Source: Planctomycetota bacterium (lineage in GTDB: Bacteria > Planctomycetota > Phycisphaerae > Phycisphaerales > SM1A02). From it: a DNA stretch of 64,000 nt. The notes below the pieces were generated by a model. That model saw only the letters and a list, made by a program, of their open reading frames with translations, did not search any database and was not told the origin of the DNA. Shown one piece after another: positions 14,986 to 24,673 of this stretch. How positions within the stretch are numbered: position 1 is the stretch's first letter; each line of letters starts with the position of its first letter. The stretch spans positions 23,222 through 87,221 of the forward strand of contig JADFFQ010000005.1 of NCBI GenBank assembly GCA_022568135.1, in the 5' to 3' direction. Made by a program: the position numbers and the translations under genes.

Positions 14986-16776
14986 GTGAACACGACGCAG
15001 ACACAGAACTCGCCCCGGGCAGATCCGACCACGATTCTCGACACGGCCCTTCGCCGGGCAATCACAACGACGCTCGGCGATGACTACCGGGATACGGACC
15101 CCCTGATCCGACCGAGCCAGCGGCCCCAGCTCGGCGACTTTCAAGCGAACGCGGCGATGAGTCTGGCCAAGCGGCTCGGTAGAGACCCCAGGAAGCTCGC
15201 ACAGCAGATTGCGAAGGCGGCAACAAACGAGCTGTCGGCGATCGCCGAGCCCCCGGAAGTGGCGGGGCCTGGGTTCATCAACATCCGCCTCAAACCAAAG
15301 GCCCTAGCCGAGATGCTTACGGCCGTGGATACCGCCGCGCTGGGCATCACGCCCGATCCGGACACCCGCCCGATCGCGATCGATCTCTGCGGGGTCAACA
15401 TCGCCAAGCAGATGCACGTGGGTCATCTCCGCTCCACCATCATCGGCGACGCGTTAGCGCGAATCCTGGAGCGGCGTGGCCGAGAAGTCCATCGAGAGAA
15501 TCATCTGGGCGACTGGGGCCTGACCATCGCCATGGTGCTTCGTGAGCTTCGCGCCTCCGAGGCTGATCTTGATGCGCTGGTGCTCGACGATCTCGACGCA
15601 GCCTACCGTCGCGCGCAGCACCAATGCGCCCGGGACACGAATGCCGATGCCGCAGCCAAAGAAGTGCTCGTCGCGCTCCAGCAGGGCGATGCAGATGTCC
15701 GCCGGGACTGGCAGAAGATCATTGACGTCACCATGCGTGCGGTGTACGAGAGCTTCGATCTGCTAGGCGTGAAGCTCGGTCCCCAGAACAACCGGCCGGA
15801 GTCGTCGTATCGCGACCAGCTTCCGGAGGTGGTGGACGCCTTTATCCAGGCAGGAATCGCACAGGAAGATCAGGGGGCCCTCATCATTCGTTTCGACGAT
15901 CGCGATCGGCCGCTCATTATTCGCAAATCCGACGGCGGCTACCTCTATTCGACCACCGATCTGGCTGCGGTGCGCTACCGCGTGCAGCAGTTGGAGGCAA
16001 GCCGAGTGATCTATGTGGTGGATGCCAGGCAGCGTGATCATTTCCGTGACGTGTTCGACGCCGTCCGAAGGATCGGATGGGACCTCCTCGCGGACGGGAC
16101 CCGCGCCCAGCTCGTGCACGTCCCGTTCGGAGCCGTGTTGGGAACGGACCGCACCCCACTCAAGACGCGCAGCGGCGAGAATGTTCCGCTCACGACATTG
16201 CTCAAGAAAGCGATCGATCGGGGAACGCTGGAGGTGAAGAAGCGCGCCGCGGACCCGGCCGCCCCAACCCACGGCCTGGACCCCCGGCAGCTGGCCCAGA
16301 TCGGCCGGGCGGTCGGGATCGGCGCGGTCAAGTACGCCGACCTTTCCAGCGATCTTGTGCGCGATTACGTGTTCAACCTCGACCGAATGATCGCCTTCGA
16401 GGGGAACACCGGCCCGTACCTTCAGTACGCCCACGCGCGGGTGTGCTCGATCTTCGCCAAGGCGAACGTGGATCCCCAAGAGGTCGGTGACGCGGGCTTC
16501 GTGCTGAAGGACGGCTCAGAAAGACAACTGGCCCTTCTCTTGCTGCGTTACGCGGGCGTGGTCGCCGACACGGCCAGGACGCTGGAGCCCCATCGCCTGT
16601 GCACATTCCTTTACGACCTGGCCAACGCCTACAGTTCGTTTTACGAGAGGTGTCCCGTGCTCAAGGCCCAAAGCGATCCGCTTCGACGTTCCCGCCTGCG
16701 GCTGTGTGGCCTGGTCCGCCGGGTACTTGCCGACGGCCTGGACCTGCTGGGGATCGAAGCGCCGCAACGGATGTAG
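14986..16776 (+). CDS. argS: arginyl-tRNA synthetase
   Basis: 596 residues, normal for class I ArgRS. Present are the N-terminal Add-1 domain (QLGDFQANAAMSLAKRLG), the HVGH form of the HIGH motif (144-147) in KQMHVGHLRST, a TRSGENVPL loop replacing KMSKS as is usual for ArgRS, and the C-terminal DALR anticodon-binding domain with GNTGPYLQYAHAR. It charges tRNA-Arg in the cytoplasm. GTG start; there is no Shine-Dalgarno, and a TATACT element lies very close upstream. The VKOR fusion gene follows after a short gap. Confidence 0.97.
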   Translation: MNTTQTQNSPRADPTTILDTALRRAITTTLGDDYRDTDPLIRPSQRPQLGDFQANAAMSLAKRLGRDPRKLAQQIAKAATNELSAIAEPPEVAGPGFINIRLKPKALAEMLTAVDTAALGITPDPDTRPIAIDLCGVNIAKQMHVGHLRSTIIGDALARILERRGREVHRENHLGDWGLTIAMVLRELRASEADLDALVLDDLDAAYRRAQHQCARDTNADAAAKEVLVALQQGDADVRRDWQKIIDVTMRAVYESFDLLGVKLGPQNNRPESSYRDQLPEVVDAFIQAGIAQEDQGALIIRFDDRDRPLIIRKSDGGYLYSTTDLAAVRYRVQQLEASRVIYVVDARQRDHFRDVFDAVRRIGWDLLADGTRAQLVHVPFGAVLGTDRTPLKTRSGENVPLTTLLKKAIDRGTLEVKKRAADPAAPTHGLDPRQLAQIGRAVGIGAVKYADLSSDLVRDYVFNLDRMIAFEGNTGPYLQYAHARVCSIFAKANVDPQEVGDAGFVLKDGSERQLALLLLRYAGVVADTARTLEPHRLCTFLYDLANAYSSFYERCPVLKAQSDPLRRSRLRLCGLVRRVLADGLDLLGIEAPQRM

Positions 16777-16844
16777 CGTAACGATCGTGTAGCTCGCGGG
16801 TTCGGGCGCAGCGTGTGCCGGGGATGATGGAGATTGCAAACGCA

Positions 16845-18707
16845 ATGGCCGGTCGAAGAAAGCGAGCGAAGAAGAAGTCACCGATCCGGCCTCGATCGGC
16901 AGCGCCGGGACATGGCGCCGCGGCAACAGTCCAGCCGCATCCGTCGTCGGGCCTGGTCCTGGCGGGGATGGTTCCGCTCATCTTCGCGATCGGTGCATCG
17001 CTCATGCTCGTGCTCGAGCACGTCGGCGGCCTGAGCCTTCCTGGCTGCGGGCCCGGCAGCGCCTGTGCCGAGTTGACCCGAGGTGTGTGGGGCAAGGTTC
17101 CCCTGGTGAACTGGCCGGTCTCCTTTGTCGGCCTGGCGTACTTCATCGGCTTGCTGGTCGCATGGATCCAAGCCGGTCGAGGCTCCGGCGTCTCGACGGC
17201 GCTGCGTTACGCGGCGCGACTCGGCGGTGCGTTCTCGGTGATGTTCGTCGTGGTGATGATCCTCAACCGGCATCTGTGCTGGTACTGTCTCGCGGCACAC
17301 CTGGGAAACTTCGCCTTCCTGGTTCTGATGGAACGCTGCCCCAAAGTGCCGGCGGCGGCGTGGCGGCCGCTGCTGTGGGGCGGTCTCGCATTCCTTGTTG
17401 TCTCCGCGGGGCAAGAAGGGACCCGGCGGTCGTTCAAACACCTTGCTGTGGAAGATGCGGAACGACGGCTGGCCAAATCAACGGGACAAATCATTGAATT
17501 GGGCGGCGACACGGTCGTGGGACGCTTCATCGGGCGCTATCGCATCGGCCCCGAAGCGGCGCCGATTCGGCTGATGATCATCTCGGACTACCAATGCCCG
17601 GACTGCAAGCGCATTGAGGCGCAGGCGAACGCAATTCTTGCTCAGCGCGACGACATCTCGCTGTCCGCGAAGCACTTCCCGATGTGCACCGACTGCAATC
17701 GCAACGCCTCCAAGACCCTGCACCCCAACGCGTGCTGGGCGGCGCGAGCAGCCGAGACCGCGGGCATCCTCCGCGGCAACGACGGCTTCTGGCAAATGCA
17801 CCGATGGCTGTTCGATCGTGGCGGGGCGTTCACCGATGCCGAGCTGCATCAAGGTCTGCGCGAGCTTGGCTACGATCCGCAGCAGCTTCAGCAGTTCTTA
17901 GGCATCATGCAGAGCCGGCAACCACTGGACCTCATCGCGGCGGATACCGACGAAGCGTCGGCGCTCGGTCTGCACTACACGCCGATGGTTTTCATCAACG
18001 GCGTGGAGTTGAAGGGCTGGAACGCGCCCAACGCACTGGCCCGAGCGGTGGCGGCGCTGGCGGCCACCAATCCGCCCCGGCAGACCGCGGCCCACGACCG
18101 CCCGCCGCCAGCAGCCGAGAAATACGTCGCCGATTGGCGGGAGCAGCCAGCACGAAGAATCCCGGCCGATTCACGGGCGTGGACGATCGGTCCGGTCAAC
18201 GCCAAGGTGGACGTCGTGGTGTGGGGCGATTATCAGGAGCCGTTCACCGCGGAGGCCGACGCAATACTGCGACGCATCGCTGCCTCCAGATCGAACACGC
18301 GGTACGCATTCCGTCACTATCCGTTCAACAAGGAATGTAACCCGTCGACACGTTCGACGCGTCATCCGCTGGCTTGCCGGGCCGCGCAGGCGGCCGAGGC
18401 GGCGGGAACGCTAGGCGGCGCCGACGCCTACTGGGCGATGCACGATTGGCTGATGAGCAACCAGCAGCGGTTCAGCGACGCGACGCTTCGCGGGGCCGCC
18501 GCCGACATGGGACTCGACACCGAATCCTTGTTTGCCGAGATGGAGTCGACCGAGGTAGGTGAGGCCATCGCCGAAGACGCCCGAGCGGGCAAAGGGTTGG
18601 GCCTGGGCAGCATCCCAATGATCTTCATCAACAACAAGTTTGTGCCGAGGTGGCGCTTCCAAGAGCACCGCACGCTCCAGCGCATGATCGAGGAGGCGTC
18701 CCAATGA
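16845..18707 (+). CDS. VKOR fused to two DsbA/thioredoxin-fold domains (copy 1)
   Basis: 620 residues from ATG 16845 (GTG 16815 and ATG 16824 are alternatives). After a basic cytoplasmic start, residues ~35-190 form a vitamin K epoxide reductase domain with the loop cysteine pair C68/C74 (CGPGSAC) and the quinone-side active site C145-WY-C148. The first thioredoxin-like domain (~240-395) has C251-PD-C254, a second CxxC at 281-284 (MCTDCN) and a cis-proline loop (TPMVFING). The second (~455-615) keeps the fold (WGDYQEPFT, IPMIFINN) but lacks the active-site CxxC. It should form or relay disulfides in the periplasm using the quinone pool. It is coupled to copy 2 by a 4-nt overlap. Confidence 0.88.
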   Translation: MAGRRKRAKKKSPIRPRSAAPGHGAAATVQPHPSSGLVLAGMVPLIFAIGASLMLVLEHVGGLSLPGCGPGSACAELTRGVWGKVPLVNWPVSFVGLAYFIGLLVAWIQAGRGSGVSTALRYAARLGGAFSVMFVVVMILNRHLCWYCLAAHLGNFAFLVLMERCPKVPAAAWRPLLWGGLAFLVVSAGQEGTRRSFKHLAVEDAERRLAKSTGQIIELGGDTVVGRFIGRYRIGPEAAPIRLMIISDYQCPDCKRIEAQANAILAQRDDISLSAKHFPMCTDCNRNASKTLHPNACWAARAAETAGILRGNDGFWQMHRWLFDRGGAFTDAELHQGLRELGYDPQQLQQFLGIMQSRQPLDLIAADTDEASALGLHYTPMVFINGVELKGWNAPNALARAVAALAATNPPRQTAAHDRPPPAAEKYVADWREQPARRIPADSRAWTIGPVNAKVDVVVWGDYQEPFTAEADAILRRIAASRSNTRYAFRHYPFNKECNPSTRSTRHPLACRAAQAAEAAGTLGGADAYWAMHDWLMSNQQRFSDATLRGAAADMGLDTESLFAEMESTEVGEAIAEDARAGKGLGLGSIPMIFINNKFVPRWRFQEHRTLQRMIEEASQ

Positions 18708-20524
18708 CGCCGCCTCCGGTCACCGCGGCACCGGGTGCGCCGCTGCCACGGGGGTTCTTCGCGACCGGCATCGTCCTGCTCGCTGCGGCGGTGGTTGCGT
18801 CGTTGGCGCTCGTGCAGCAGCATCTCGGCGGCTTGGAAATCCCCGGCTGCGGGCCCGGCAGTCCGTGCGCCAAGGCGGCGGCGAGTGTCTGGGGCAGGGT
18901 TCCGTGGGTGGATTGGCCGGTGTCATTTGTCGGCCTGGCTTACTTCCTGGCATTGCTCGTGGCGTGGCTCACTTCCCGGCAAGGCATCCCGAACGGACTT
19001 CGTCAACTCGTGCGGCTGGGCGCGGTGTTCTCGGTGGGCTTCGTCGTGGTGATGTTCGCAGGAGATTACCTCTGCCCCTATTGCCTTGGGGCCCATGCGG
19101 CCAATCTGGTGTTCCTGCTGATGGTCGAGATGGCCGGCCGGCCGGCGGCGCCGTCACTGCGCCCGCTGGTGACGGGGGCGGTGGTGTTCCTGCTCGCCAC
19201 GGCGGCCCTGGCCGTTGCCGAGGTGACACAGAAGCAGCGCGTCCTAGAGAAAGAAGAAGGCGAGCTTGCGAGGTCCACCGAGCAGATGATCCAGCAGCGA
19301 TCGCAAGGCGAAGGCGCATCGACGCAACCGCATCGGGAAGGTCCCGGCTTCACCGGCCGGTACCGGCTGGGGCCCGAGGCGGCGCCGATCCGTATGGTCA
19401 TCTTCTCCGACTACCAATGCGAGGATTGCGCTCCCATTGAAAAGGACATCTTCGCGTTCTTCGTCGAACGCGATGACATGTCGATCTCCATCAAACATTA
19501 TCCCATGTGCACCGACTGTAACAAATACATCGGAGTCAACCTGCACCCCAACGCCTGCTGGGCCGCCCGGGCGGCGGAGACCGCGGGCATCCTGCGCGGC
19601 AACGATGGCTTCTGGCAGATGCACGAGTGGATCTTCGAGCACGAGGGATTCTTCAGCAACCAGCAGATGCGGGACTTCCTCATCGAACAGGGCTACGACT
19701 TCGACCAATGGACGCGCGTGATGGCAAGCGAGGAAACTCTCCGCCTGGTCCAGCAGGACATCGACGAAGGCTTTGATCTCGGCATCCAACACACGCCGAT
19801 GATCTTCATCAACGGCGTGGAGCTGCAAGGCTGGCGCGTGCAGGGCGGCGTGCAGCGGGCGGTCGAGGCTCTGGCCGCGACAAGTCCGCCCGCGCTGACG
19901 GCCGCGGCGGACACGCCGAGAACCGCTGCCGACGCTGCCGTAGAAACGTGGAAATCTCGCCCGCCAGCGACCCTGCCCACCGATGCGCAGTCATGGCCCT
20001 TGGGGACCCAAGATCCCGCCGTCCATATCATGCTGTGGGGCGATTATCAGGAGCCGCGCACCGTCCAAGCCGACGCAATCATCCGCAATTTCATGGCCGG
20101 ACGATCGGATGTTCGCTACCACTTCCGGCACTTCCCGATCGACGAGGCCTGTAATCCCGTCGTGAGCACCACCCAGAATCCCTTCGCCTGCCTGGCCGCC
20201 AAGGCGGCGGAAGCGGCGGGCATCCTCGGCGGCGTCGAAGGCTATTGGAAGATGCATGCCTGGCTGATGGAGAACCAGCCCGGGTTCAACGAGCAGAAGC
20301 TCGACGAGGCCATCGCCCAGCTCGGCTTTGACCCGCCGGCGTTCCACGAGGCGATGGCCAGCCCCCGCACCGCCGAGGCGATTGCGGCCGACGCCACGAT
20401 CGCCCAGAGCAGCGGTCTTCGCGCCGTGCCCGCGATCTTCGTCAACGACCGGTTCGTCGAGCGCTGGCACTTTGCCAAGACCGAGGCGCTGAGCGGTATT
20501 CTGCAAGCCGCGAGCGCGGAATGA
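18704..20524 (+). CDS. VKOR fused to two DsbA/thioredoxin-fold domains (copy 2)
   Basis: 606 residues, starting at the ATG that overlaps the stop of copy 1 (ATGA). It has the same architecture: VKOR domain with C49/C55 (CGPGSPC) and C124-PY-C127, then a helical linker rich in Glu/Gln (~170-205). The first DsbA-like domain has C239-ED-C242, C269-TD-C272 and a TPMIFING cis-Pro loop. The second domain again lacks CxxC (WGDYQEPRT, VPAIFVND). The two proteins align throughout, so this is a tandem duplication of an already fused gene. CPDC in copy 1 against CEDC in copy 2 suggests different redox potentials and so distinct client sets or directions. Confidence 0.88.
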   Translation: MTPPPVTAAPGAPLPRGFFATGIVLLAAAVVASLALVQQHLGGLEIPGCGPGSPCAKAAASVWGRVPWVDWPVSFVGLAYFLALLVAWLTSRQGIPNGLRQLVRLGAVFSVGFVVVMFAGDYLCPYCLGAHAANLVFLLMVEMAGRPAAPSLRPLVTGAVVFLLATAALAVAEVTQKQRVLEKEEGELARSTEQMIQQRSQGEGASTQPHREGPGFTGRYRLGPEAAPIRMVIFSDYQCEDCAPIEKDIFAFFVERDDMSISIKHYPMCTDCNKYIGVNLHPNACWAARAAETAGILRGNDGFWQMHEWIFEHEGFFSNQQMRDFLIEQGYDFDQWTRVMASEETLRLVQQDIDEGFDLGIQHTPMIFINGVELQGWRVQGGVQRAVEALAATSPPALTAAADTPRTAADAAVETWKSRPPATLPTDAQSWPLGTQDPAVHIMLWGDYQEPRTVQADAIIRNFMAGRSDVRYHFRHFPIDEACNPVVSTTQNPFACLAAKAAEAAGILGGVEGYWKMHAWLMENQPGFNEQKLDEAIAQLGFDPPAFHEAMASPRTAEAIAADATIAQSSGLRAVPAIFVNDRFVERWHFAKTEALSGILQAASAE

Positions 20525-20567
20525 TGCGCCTCTCGCCCGCCAAGCCGCTCTCACCGTCTCAACGCGG

Positions 20568-21857
20568 TCAGTTCTCAACCAAGCGGTAGATTCGGCCGGT
20601 CCCGCCCCCGCGCCCGTCAGCGCTGTCGAAGGCGCAGATGTACAGCTCGCCGTCCGGTCCTTCGCCAAAGGAGCTGATGAAGACGGGCGGGCGCGGCGTG
20701 AAGATCTCGCGGTGAGCGGCGACCCGGCCGTCGGCATAGCGCAACGCCCAGATTCGGCCGGTCACGTAGTCGGCGTAGATATACGCGCCCTTCAAGCCCG
20801 CCAGCCGATCGCCGCGATACACGTATCCGCCGGTGACCGATAGGCCGATGACCCGGCGCCCGCTGCGCTGCGGATACTCCACCACCGGATCAATCAGTGG
20901 GCCAGTTGATTCGCCGCTCCTGAACGGGTGCGCACCCTCGCGGATATTCCAGCCGTAGTTGCCGCCTTTGACGATCAGGTCAATTTCTTCCCAGGCGTTC
21001 TGCCCGACATCGCCGGCCCACAGGTCCCCGGTTTCTCGATCGAAGCTCATCCGCCAGACGTTGCGCAGCCCGTAGGCCCAGATTTCGCCACGGGCGCCCG
21101 GTTGGTTCACAAACGGGTTGTCTTTCGGAATGGCGTAGGGGCGGCCGTTCTCTTGGTGATCAACGTCAATGCGTAGGATCGTGCCCAGCAGCGTGGAGAG
21201 GTCCTGACCGCTTCCCAAGGGATCGTTGGCCAGGCCGCCGTCGCCAAGACTGAGGTATACATACCCATCGGGACCAAACAGCACGGTTGCGCCGTTGTGG
21301 TTGCCCCAGGGCTGCTCGACTTGGAGGATCACCTGCTCGGAGGCGGGGTCGGCCTGATCGGGATCATCCGCGCTGACAGTGAACCGCGAGAGCACCCCGC
21401 GCCGCGGCCGCGATGCTGAGTAGTAGACAAACAGATGGCCGTTCTTTCGGTACTGCGGATGGAACGCCAGGGCCAGCAGCCCCTCCTCGTTGTGCCCCTC
21501 AGGTGGCGGCCCGCGAACGATGGACCGGATGTCGAGAAAGACCCTAGCGGCCTTGACGTCAGGTCGACTCTCAAACACACGAATCCTGCCGGCCTGCTCA
21601 ACCACGAACAGCCGATTCGAACCGTCGCCGGCATGGGTGAGGAACACGGGCCGCAAGAACCTGAGCCTGGGAAATGCTCGGGACAGTCTGACGGTGGGCA
21701 GCGACTGCGAGGCCGTTGCACCCTCCGGCTGCGTTGCCTGTGCCGCTTCGGCCTGGGAAGGCTCATCACCGTCAGCGCAAGCGCTGACGACACTTCCCAG
21801 CACACATATGAAGACGCAAGGGCCCACGCCCAAGAGCCTCGCGCGGTTCATTTGCAT
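20568..21857 (-). CDS. PQQ-type sugar (glucose/sorbosone) dehydrogenase family lipoprotein
   Basis: 429 residues from ATG 21857. The N-terminus is a lipoprotein signal (hydrophobic VFICVLGSVVSAC with lipobox VSAC), so the mature protein is lipid-anchored. The rest is a six-bladed propeller of the GSDH family: AFHPQYRKNGHLFVYYS, LGDGGLANDPLGSGQDL, GLRNVWRMSFDRETGDLWAGDVGQ and GGNYGWNIREG are standard blocks. These enzymes oxidise aldoses with PQQ, but many planctomycete members are of unknown substrate. The lgt enzyme that would lipidate it is encoded at 25769-26830. Confidence 0.88.
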   Translation of the reverse strand: MQMNRARLLGVGPCVFICVLGSVVSACADGDEPSQAEAAQATQPEGATASQSLPTVRLSRAFPRLRFLRPVFLTHAGDGSNRLFVVEQAGRIRVFESRPDVKAARVFLDIRSIVRGPPPEGHNEEGLLALAFHPQYRKNGHLFVYYSASRPRRGVLSRFTVSADDPDQADPASEQVILQVEQPWGNHNGATVLFGPDGYVYLSLGDGGLANDPLGSGQDLSTLLGTILRIDVDHQENGRPYAIPKDNPFVNQPGARGEIWAYGLRNVWRMSFDRETGDLWAGDVGQNAWEEIDLIVKGGNYGWNIREGAHPFRSGESTGPLIDPVVEYPQRSGRRVIGLSVTGGYVYRGDRLAGLKGAYIYADYVTGRIWALRYADGRVAAHREIFTPRPPVFISSFGEGPDGELYICAFDSADGRGGGTGRIYRLVEN

Positions 21858-21980
21858 CACGCTGGTCAACAATGACTACTCCGATCGGTCTCCGCAAGCC
21901 GAAATCCATCCCAGGCCGCCCGTCAACACCGAGCGCGCTGAGACGATGTCGGACCATCGTAGGGGATCAGACCGCCCGAT

Positions 21981-24536
21981 TCATGGCAAGACGTCAAGCG
22001 TCATCGGCTCCGCTGGTTCACGAAACCGCCCAGTCTGAAGGGTCCCATCCTGGTCGATCTCGATCCAGCAGGCGCCGTCGCGGGCGGTGACCAGCCGCTG
22101 CCCGGCCGCGAGCGGCTGCTCCCACGCCCCTTTGGTACGATCCCAACGCGTCCAACCCGTCGATTGCATGACCACCTCCGCGCCGACCCGCTGGGTGAAC
22201 TCTGCCGCCAGATCATGGTGACTGCCATGATGCGGCAACTCGAGGATGCACGCGTCAAGATCGTCATCGCAATTCAAGAGGATCTCCATCGCCTTGCGTT
22301 GAATGTCGCCGCACAGCAGGACGTGCCGGCCGGCCGCCTCGATGCGGATCACCATCGAGCCGTCGTTCACACGCGCGTACTGTGCCTGCCCAACCGGATG
22401 CAGCCACTTCCAGCGCGACGAACCAAACGTCCGAGCATCCCCCTGGACCACGCTCGATACCGAGACAGAGCGGTCCCATAGTTCGTCGAGCAGAAACGCA
22501 ACCGGGCCGAGCCGATCCGCCCCGGCGGCTTCGAGGAACTGCGGCGTCACCAGGACCTCACCGACGTTGAAGTCATCAACGATCTCCAGCACGGCTGAAT
22601 AGTGATCGAAGTTCGGATGACTGATGACGACGGCCTCAACCGACCGCACACCGAGGCGGCGCATGGCAGGGACGATGGATCGCCGGCCGGCATTCAGGTT
22701 GGCGCTCGAACCTGCGTCAAACAGGACCGTACTGCCGCCGCTGCGCAGGACGTAGCACGATCCATCGCCCACTGCGAGCATGTCAATCCGAAGCGCCGGC
22801 GACCGCCCTAAAGGCAGCATCGGCCAGCAGAGCCAGAGCACCATCGCCAGGGCGGCCAGTCCAAGCAGCCGCCGCTGCCATCGCAAGCGGTGCATGATCA
22901 GCCCGCATACCCAGGCCAGAGCGAGCAGCGACCAGATCGCCGACGGGTATGGGACATGAACAAACGATCCCGGTACCGCGTCGATGCCGTCAACAATCGC
23001 GATCAAGACATCGGCACAGATCATCAGTGGCAGACCCAGAAGCAGCGCGGCGCTTGGCAACACCACGGCCAGCACCATCTTCACGTATCCCACCGCCAGC
23101 AAGACCGCGACAATCGGGACCGCAATCACCGTGAGTGGAACAGCGAGGGGAGAGATCGTGCCGAAGTAATACATCTGCATCGGAGTCGCGATGAGCCAGG
23201 CGGTCACGGCCACGGCCACCGCGGAACAGAGCCATTGGCCGACCATCTTTCGGGATGACGACGCGAGCCGGTCAGGCACGCCAAACAACCGCCGTCGCAC
23301 CACGGGCTGCAGGTGAACCAAGCCGAGCACCACCCCGAAGCTGAGTTGAAACCCAGCGGTAAACAGTTGATCCGGGCGCCACAACAACAGGACGATCGCG
23401 CTAAGCGCGACCAGCCCGCTGACGCGAATCCGCCGGCCGAAGGCAAGCCCGAGGCTGGCGACGATGGTCATCACCCCCGCCCGCAGGACCGGCATCCTGA
23501 CTTCCACCAAGACGAGATACGCCAGCACCACCGCAATCAGCAGCCAACCGTGCCAGCGTTGGTAATGCCCGCCCAGTCGGGCCAGCAACAGCACAAAGCC
23601 GGCCAACACACCCAGATGTAAACCGGAGATGGCCAGCAGGTGCGCGAGCCCCACCCGCCGAAATGATTCGCCCACACCGTCGAGCTCGGGTCCACGCCGG
23701 CCCAAGAGGAGCGCTGACAGTAATGCGTCGCGCTTGGTCCGATCGGTTTCCGGGAGGTCCGACAGCAGCCACCCGCCGGCCCGTCGCCGAAATGCATCGC
23801 GCCACTTGAGCAGGTCACCATGTACGCTGTTTCGATTGCCCGGCATCACCGTGAGCAGATCGCGCTGCTCGACGCTCAGCACACCGGCCTGGCCGAGCGA
23901 TCTGGCGTACCGTTGGTAGTCAAACTCGCCCGGGTTCCTTGGAGCAGCCAAACGATGCAGCCACCCGGTGGCCTCGACCCGATCACCGGCGTGGAAGGGA
24001 GCGACTGTCTGTTCCACTCGCACGAGCACCTTGCCCCGAACCGGCGCCCCCCGGCCGTCGCGCGACACCGTCGCATCGACTCGCAGCGGGAAGTACGTCG
24101 CCGGTGGACGATAATCGAATTGGGCCATCGAACCGGCTGAGCGATCGCGTAACACAGGCGGTCCCAGCGCTTCCCCGCGGACCCGCACGAGCGTCGCTTG
24201 GTCGCCCAGCCTTGCGGCGAGATCGGCCTCGGGCACGTAGTGGTGGCGAAGAGTCAGCCAAGCTGCCCCGAAACTGACCGTCGCGACTGCGATCAAGCCG
24301 AGGGCCGCCCTTTGGGATGGGGGCCGGCGTTGGCGATACACCAGTCCAGCGCCGAACAATGCAAGCACTGCGATCATTAGCCACGGCCAAACCATCGGCT
24401 GCGGCTGGAACCATCCGATGGTGATGCCCGCAGCCAGACACAGGGCCAGCAGTGTTATTCTTTCGCGACGCGGCGGCGCCCCAGGCCCAGCAATAGATGG
24501 AACCCCCGGCACGGGCGAGGCGGCGTCCGGTGCCAT
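21981..24536 (-). CDS. comEC: ComEC/Rec2 DNA-internalisation channel
   Basis: 851 residues, full-length. The N-terminal membrane part and OB-like DUF4131 region (to ~260) are followed by the competence domain with HLLAISGLHLGVLAGFVLL and many membrane spans (~300-570). A C-terminal metallo-beta-lactamase-type domain begins at IDMLAVGDGSCYVL with the site HPNFDH (an HxxxDH variant) and LELPHHGSHHD. The protein forms the inner-membrane channel through which single-stranded DNA enters, and the C-terminal domain is a likely nuclease. No other competence gene is nearby. The gene is divergent from holB. Confidence 0.93.
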   Translation of the reverse strand: MAPDAASPVPGVPSIAGPGAPPRRERITLLALCLAAGITIGWFQPQPMVWPWLMIAVLALFGAGLVYRQRRPPSQRAALGLIAVATVSFGAAWLTLRHHYVPEADLAARLGDQATLVRVRGEALGPPVLRDRSAGSMAQFDYRPPATYFPLRVDATVSRDGRGAPVRGKVLVRVEQTVAPFHAGDRVEATGWLHRLAAPRNPGEFDYQRYARSLGQAGVLSVEQRDLLTVMPGNRNSVHGDLLKWRDAFRRRAGGWLLSDLPETDRTKRDALLSALLLGRRGPELDGVGESFRRVGLAHLLAISGLHLGVLAGFVLLLARLGGHYQRWHGWLLIAVVLAYLVLVEVRMPVLRAGVMTIVASLGLAFGRRIRVSGLVALSAIVLLLWRPDQLFTAGFQLSFGVVLGLVHLQPVVRRRLFGVPDRLASSSRKMVGQWLCSAVAVAVTAWLIATPMQMYYFGTISPLAVPLTVIAVPIVAVLLAVGYVKMVLAVVLPSAALLLGLPLMICADVLIAIVDGIDAVPGSFVHVPYPSAIWSLLALAWVCGLIMHRLRWQRRLLGLAALAMVLWLCWPMLPLGRSPALRIDMLAVGDGSCYVLRSGGSTVLFDAGSSANLNAGRRSIVPAMRRLGVRSVEAVVISHPNFDHYSAVLEIVDDFNVGEVLVTPQFLEAAGADRLGPVAFLLDELWDRSVSVSSVVQGDARTFGSSRWKWLHPVGQAQYARVNDGSMVIRIEAAGRHVLLCGDIQRKAMEILLNCDDDLDACILELPHHGSHHDLAAEFTQRVGAEVVMQSTGWTRWDRTKGAWEQPLAAGQRLVTARDGACWIEIDQDGTLQTGRFREPAEPMTLDVLP

Positions 24537-24673
24537 GTTGTGCCATCGTCGGCCGAAGTGCCCTGTGGTGCAAGCGCTGCTCGATCAAACCTGCCGGCCG
24601 GGGCCCGGGGCCGCTATCCTTGCCGTGCGGACCCGAATCAGATTTCTTCACAGCGAGCGCCTGGCAGCAACCC

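Noticed and set aside
15763..16479. 238-codon minus-strand frame inside argS
   Set aside because: Antisense shadow; argS is certain from its motifs.
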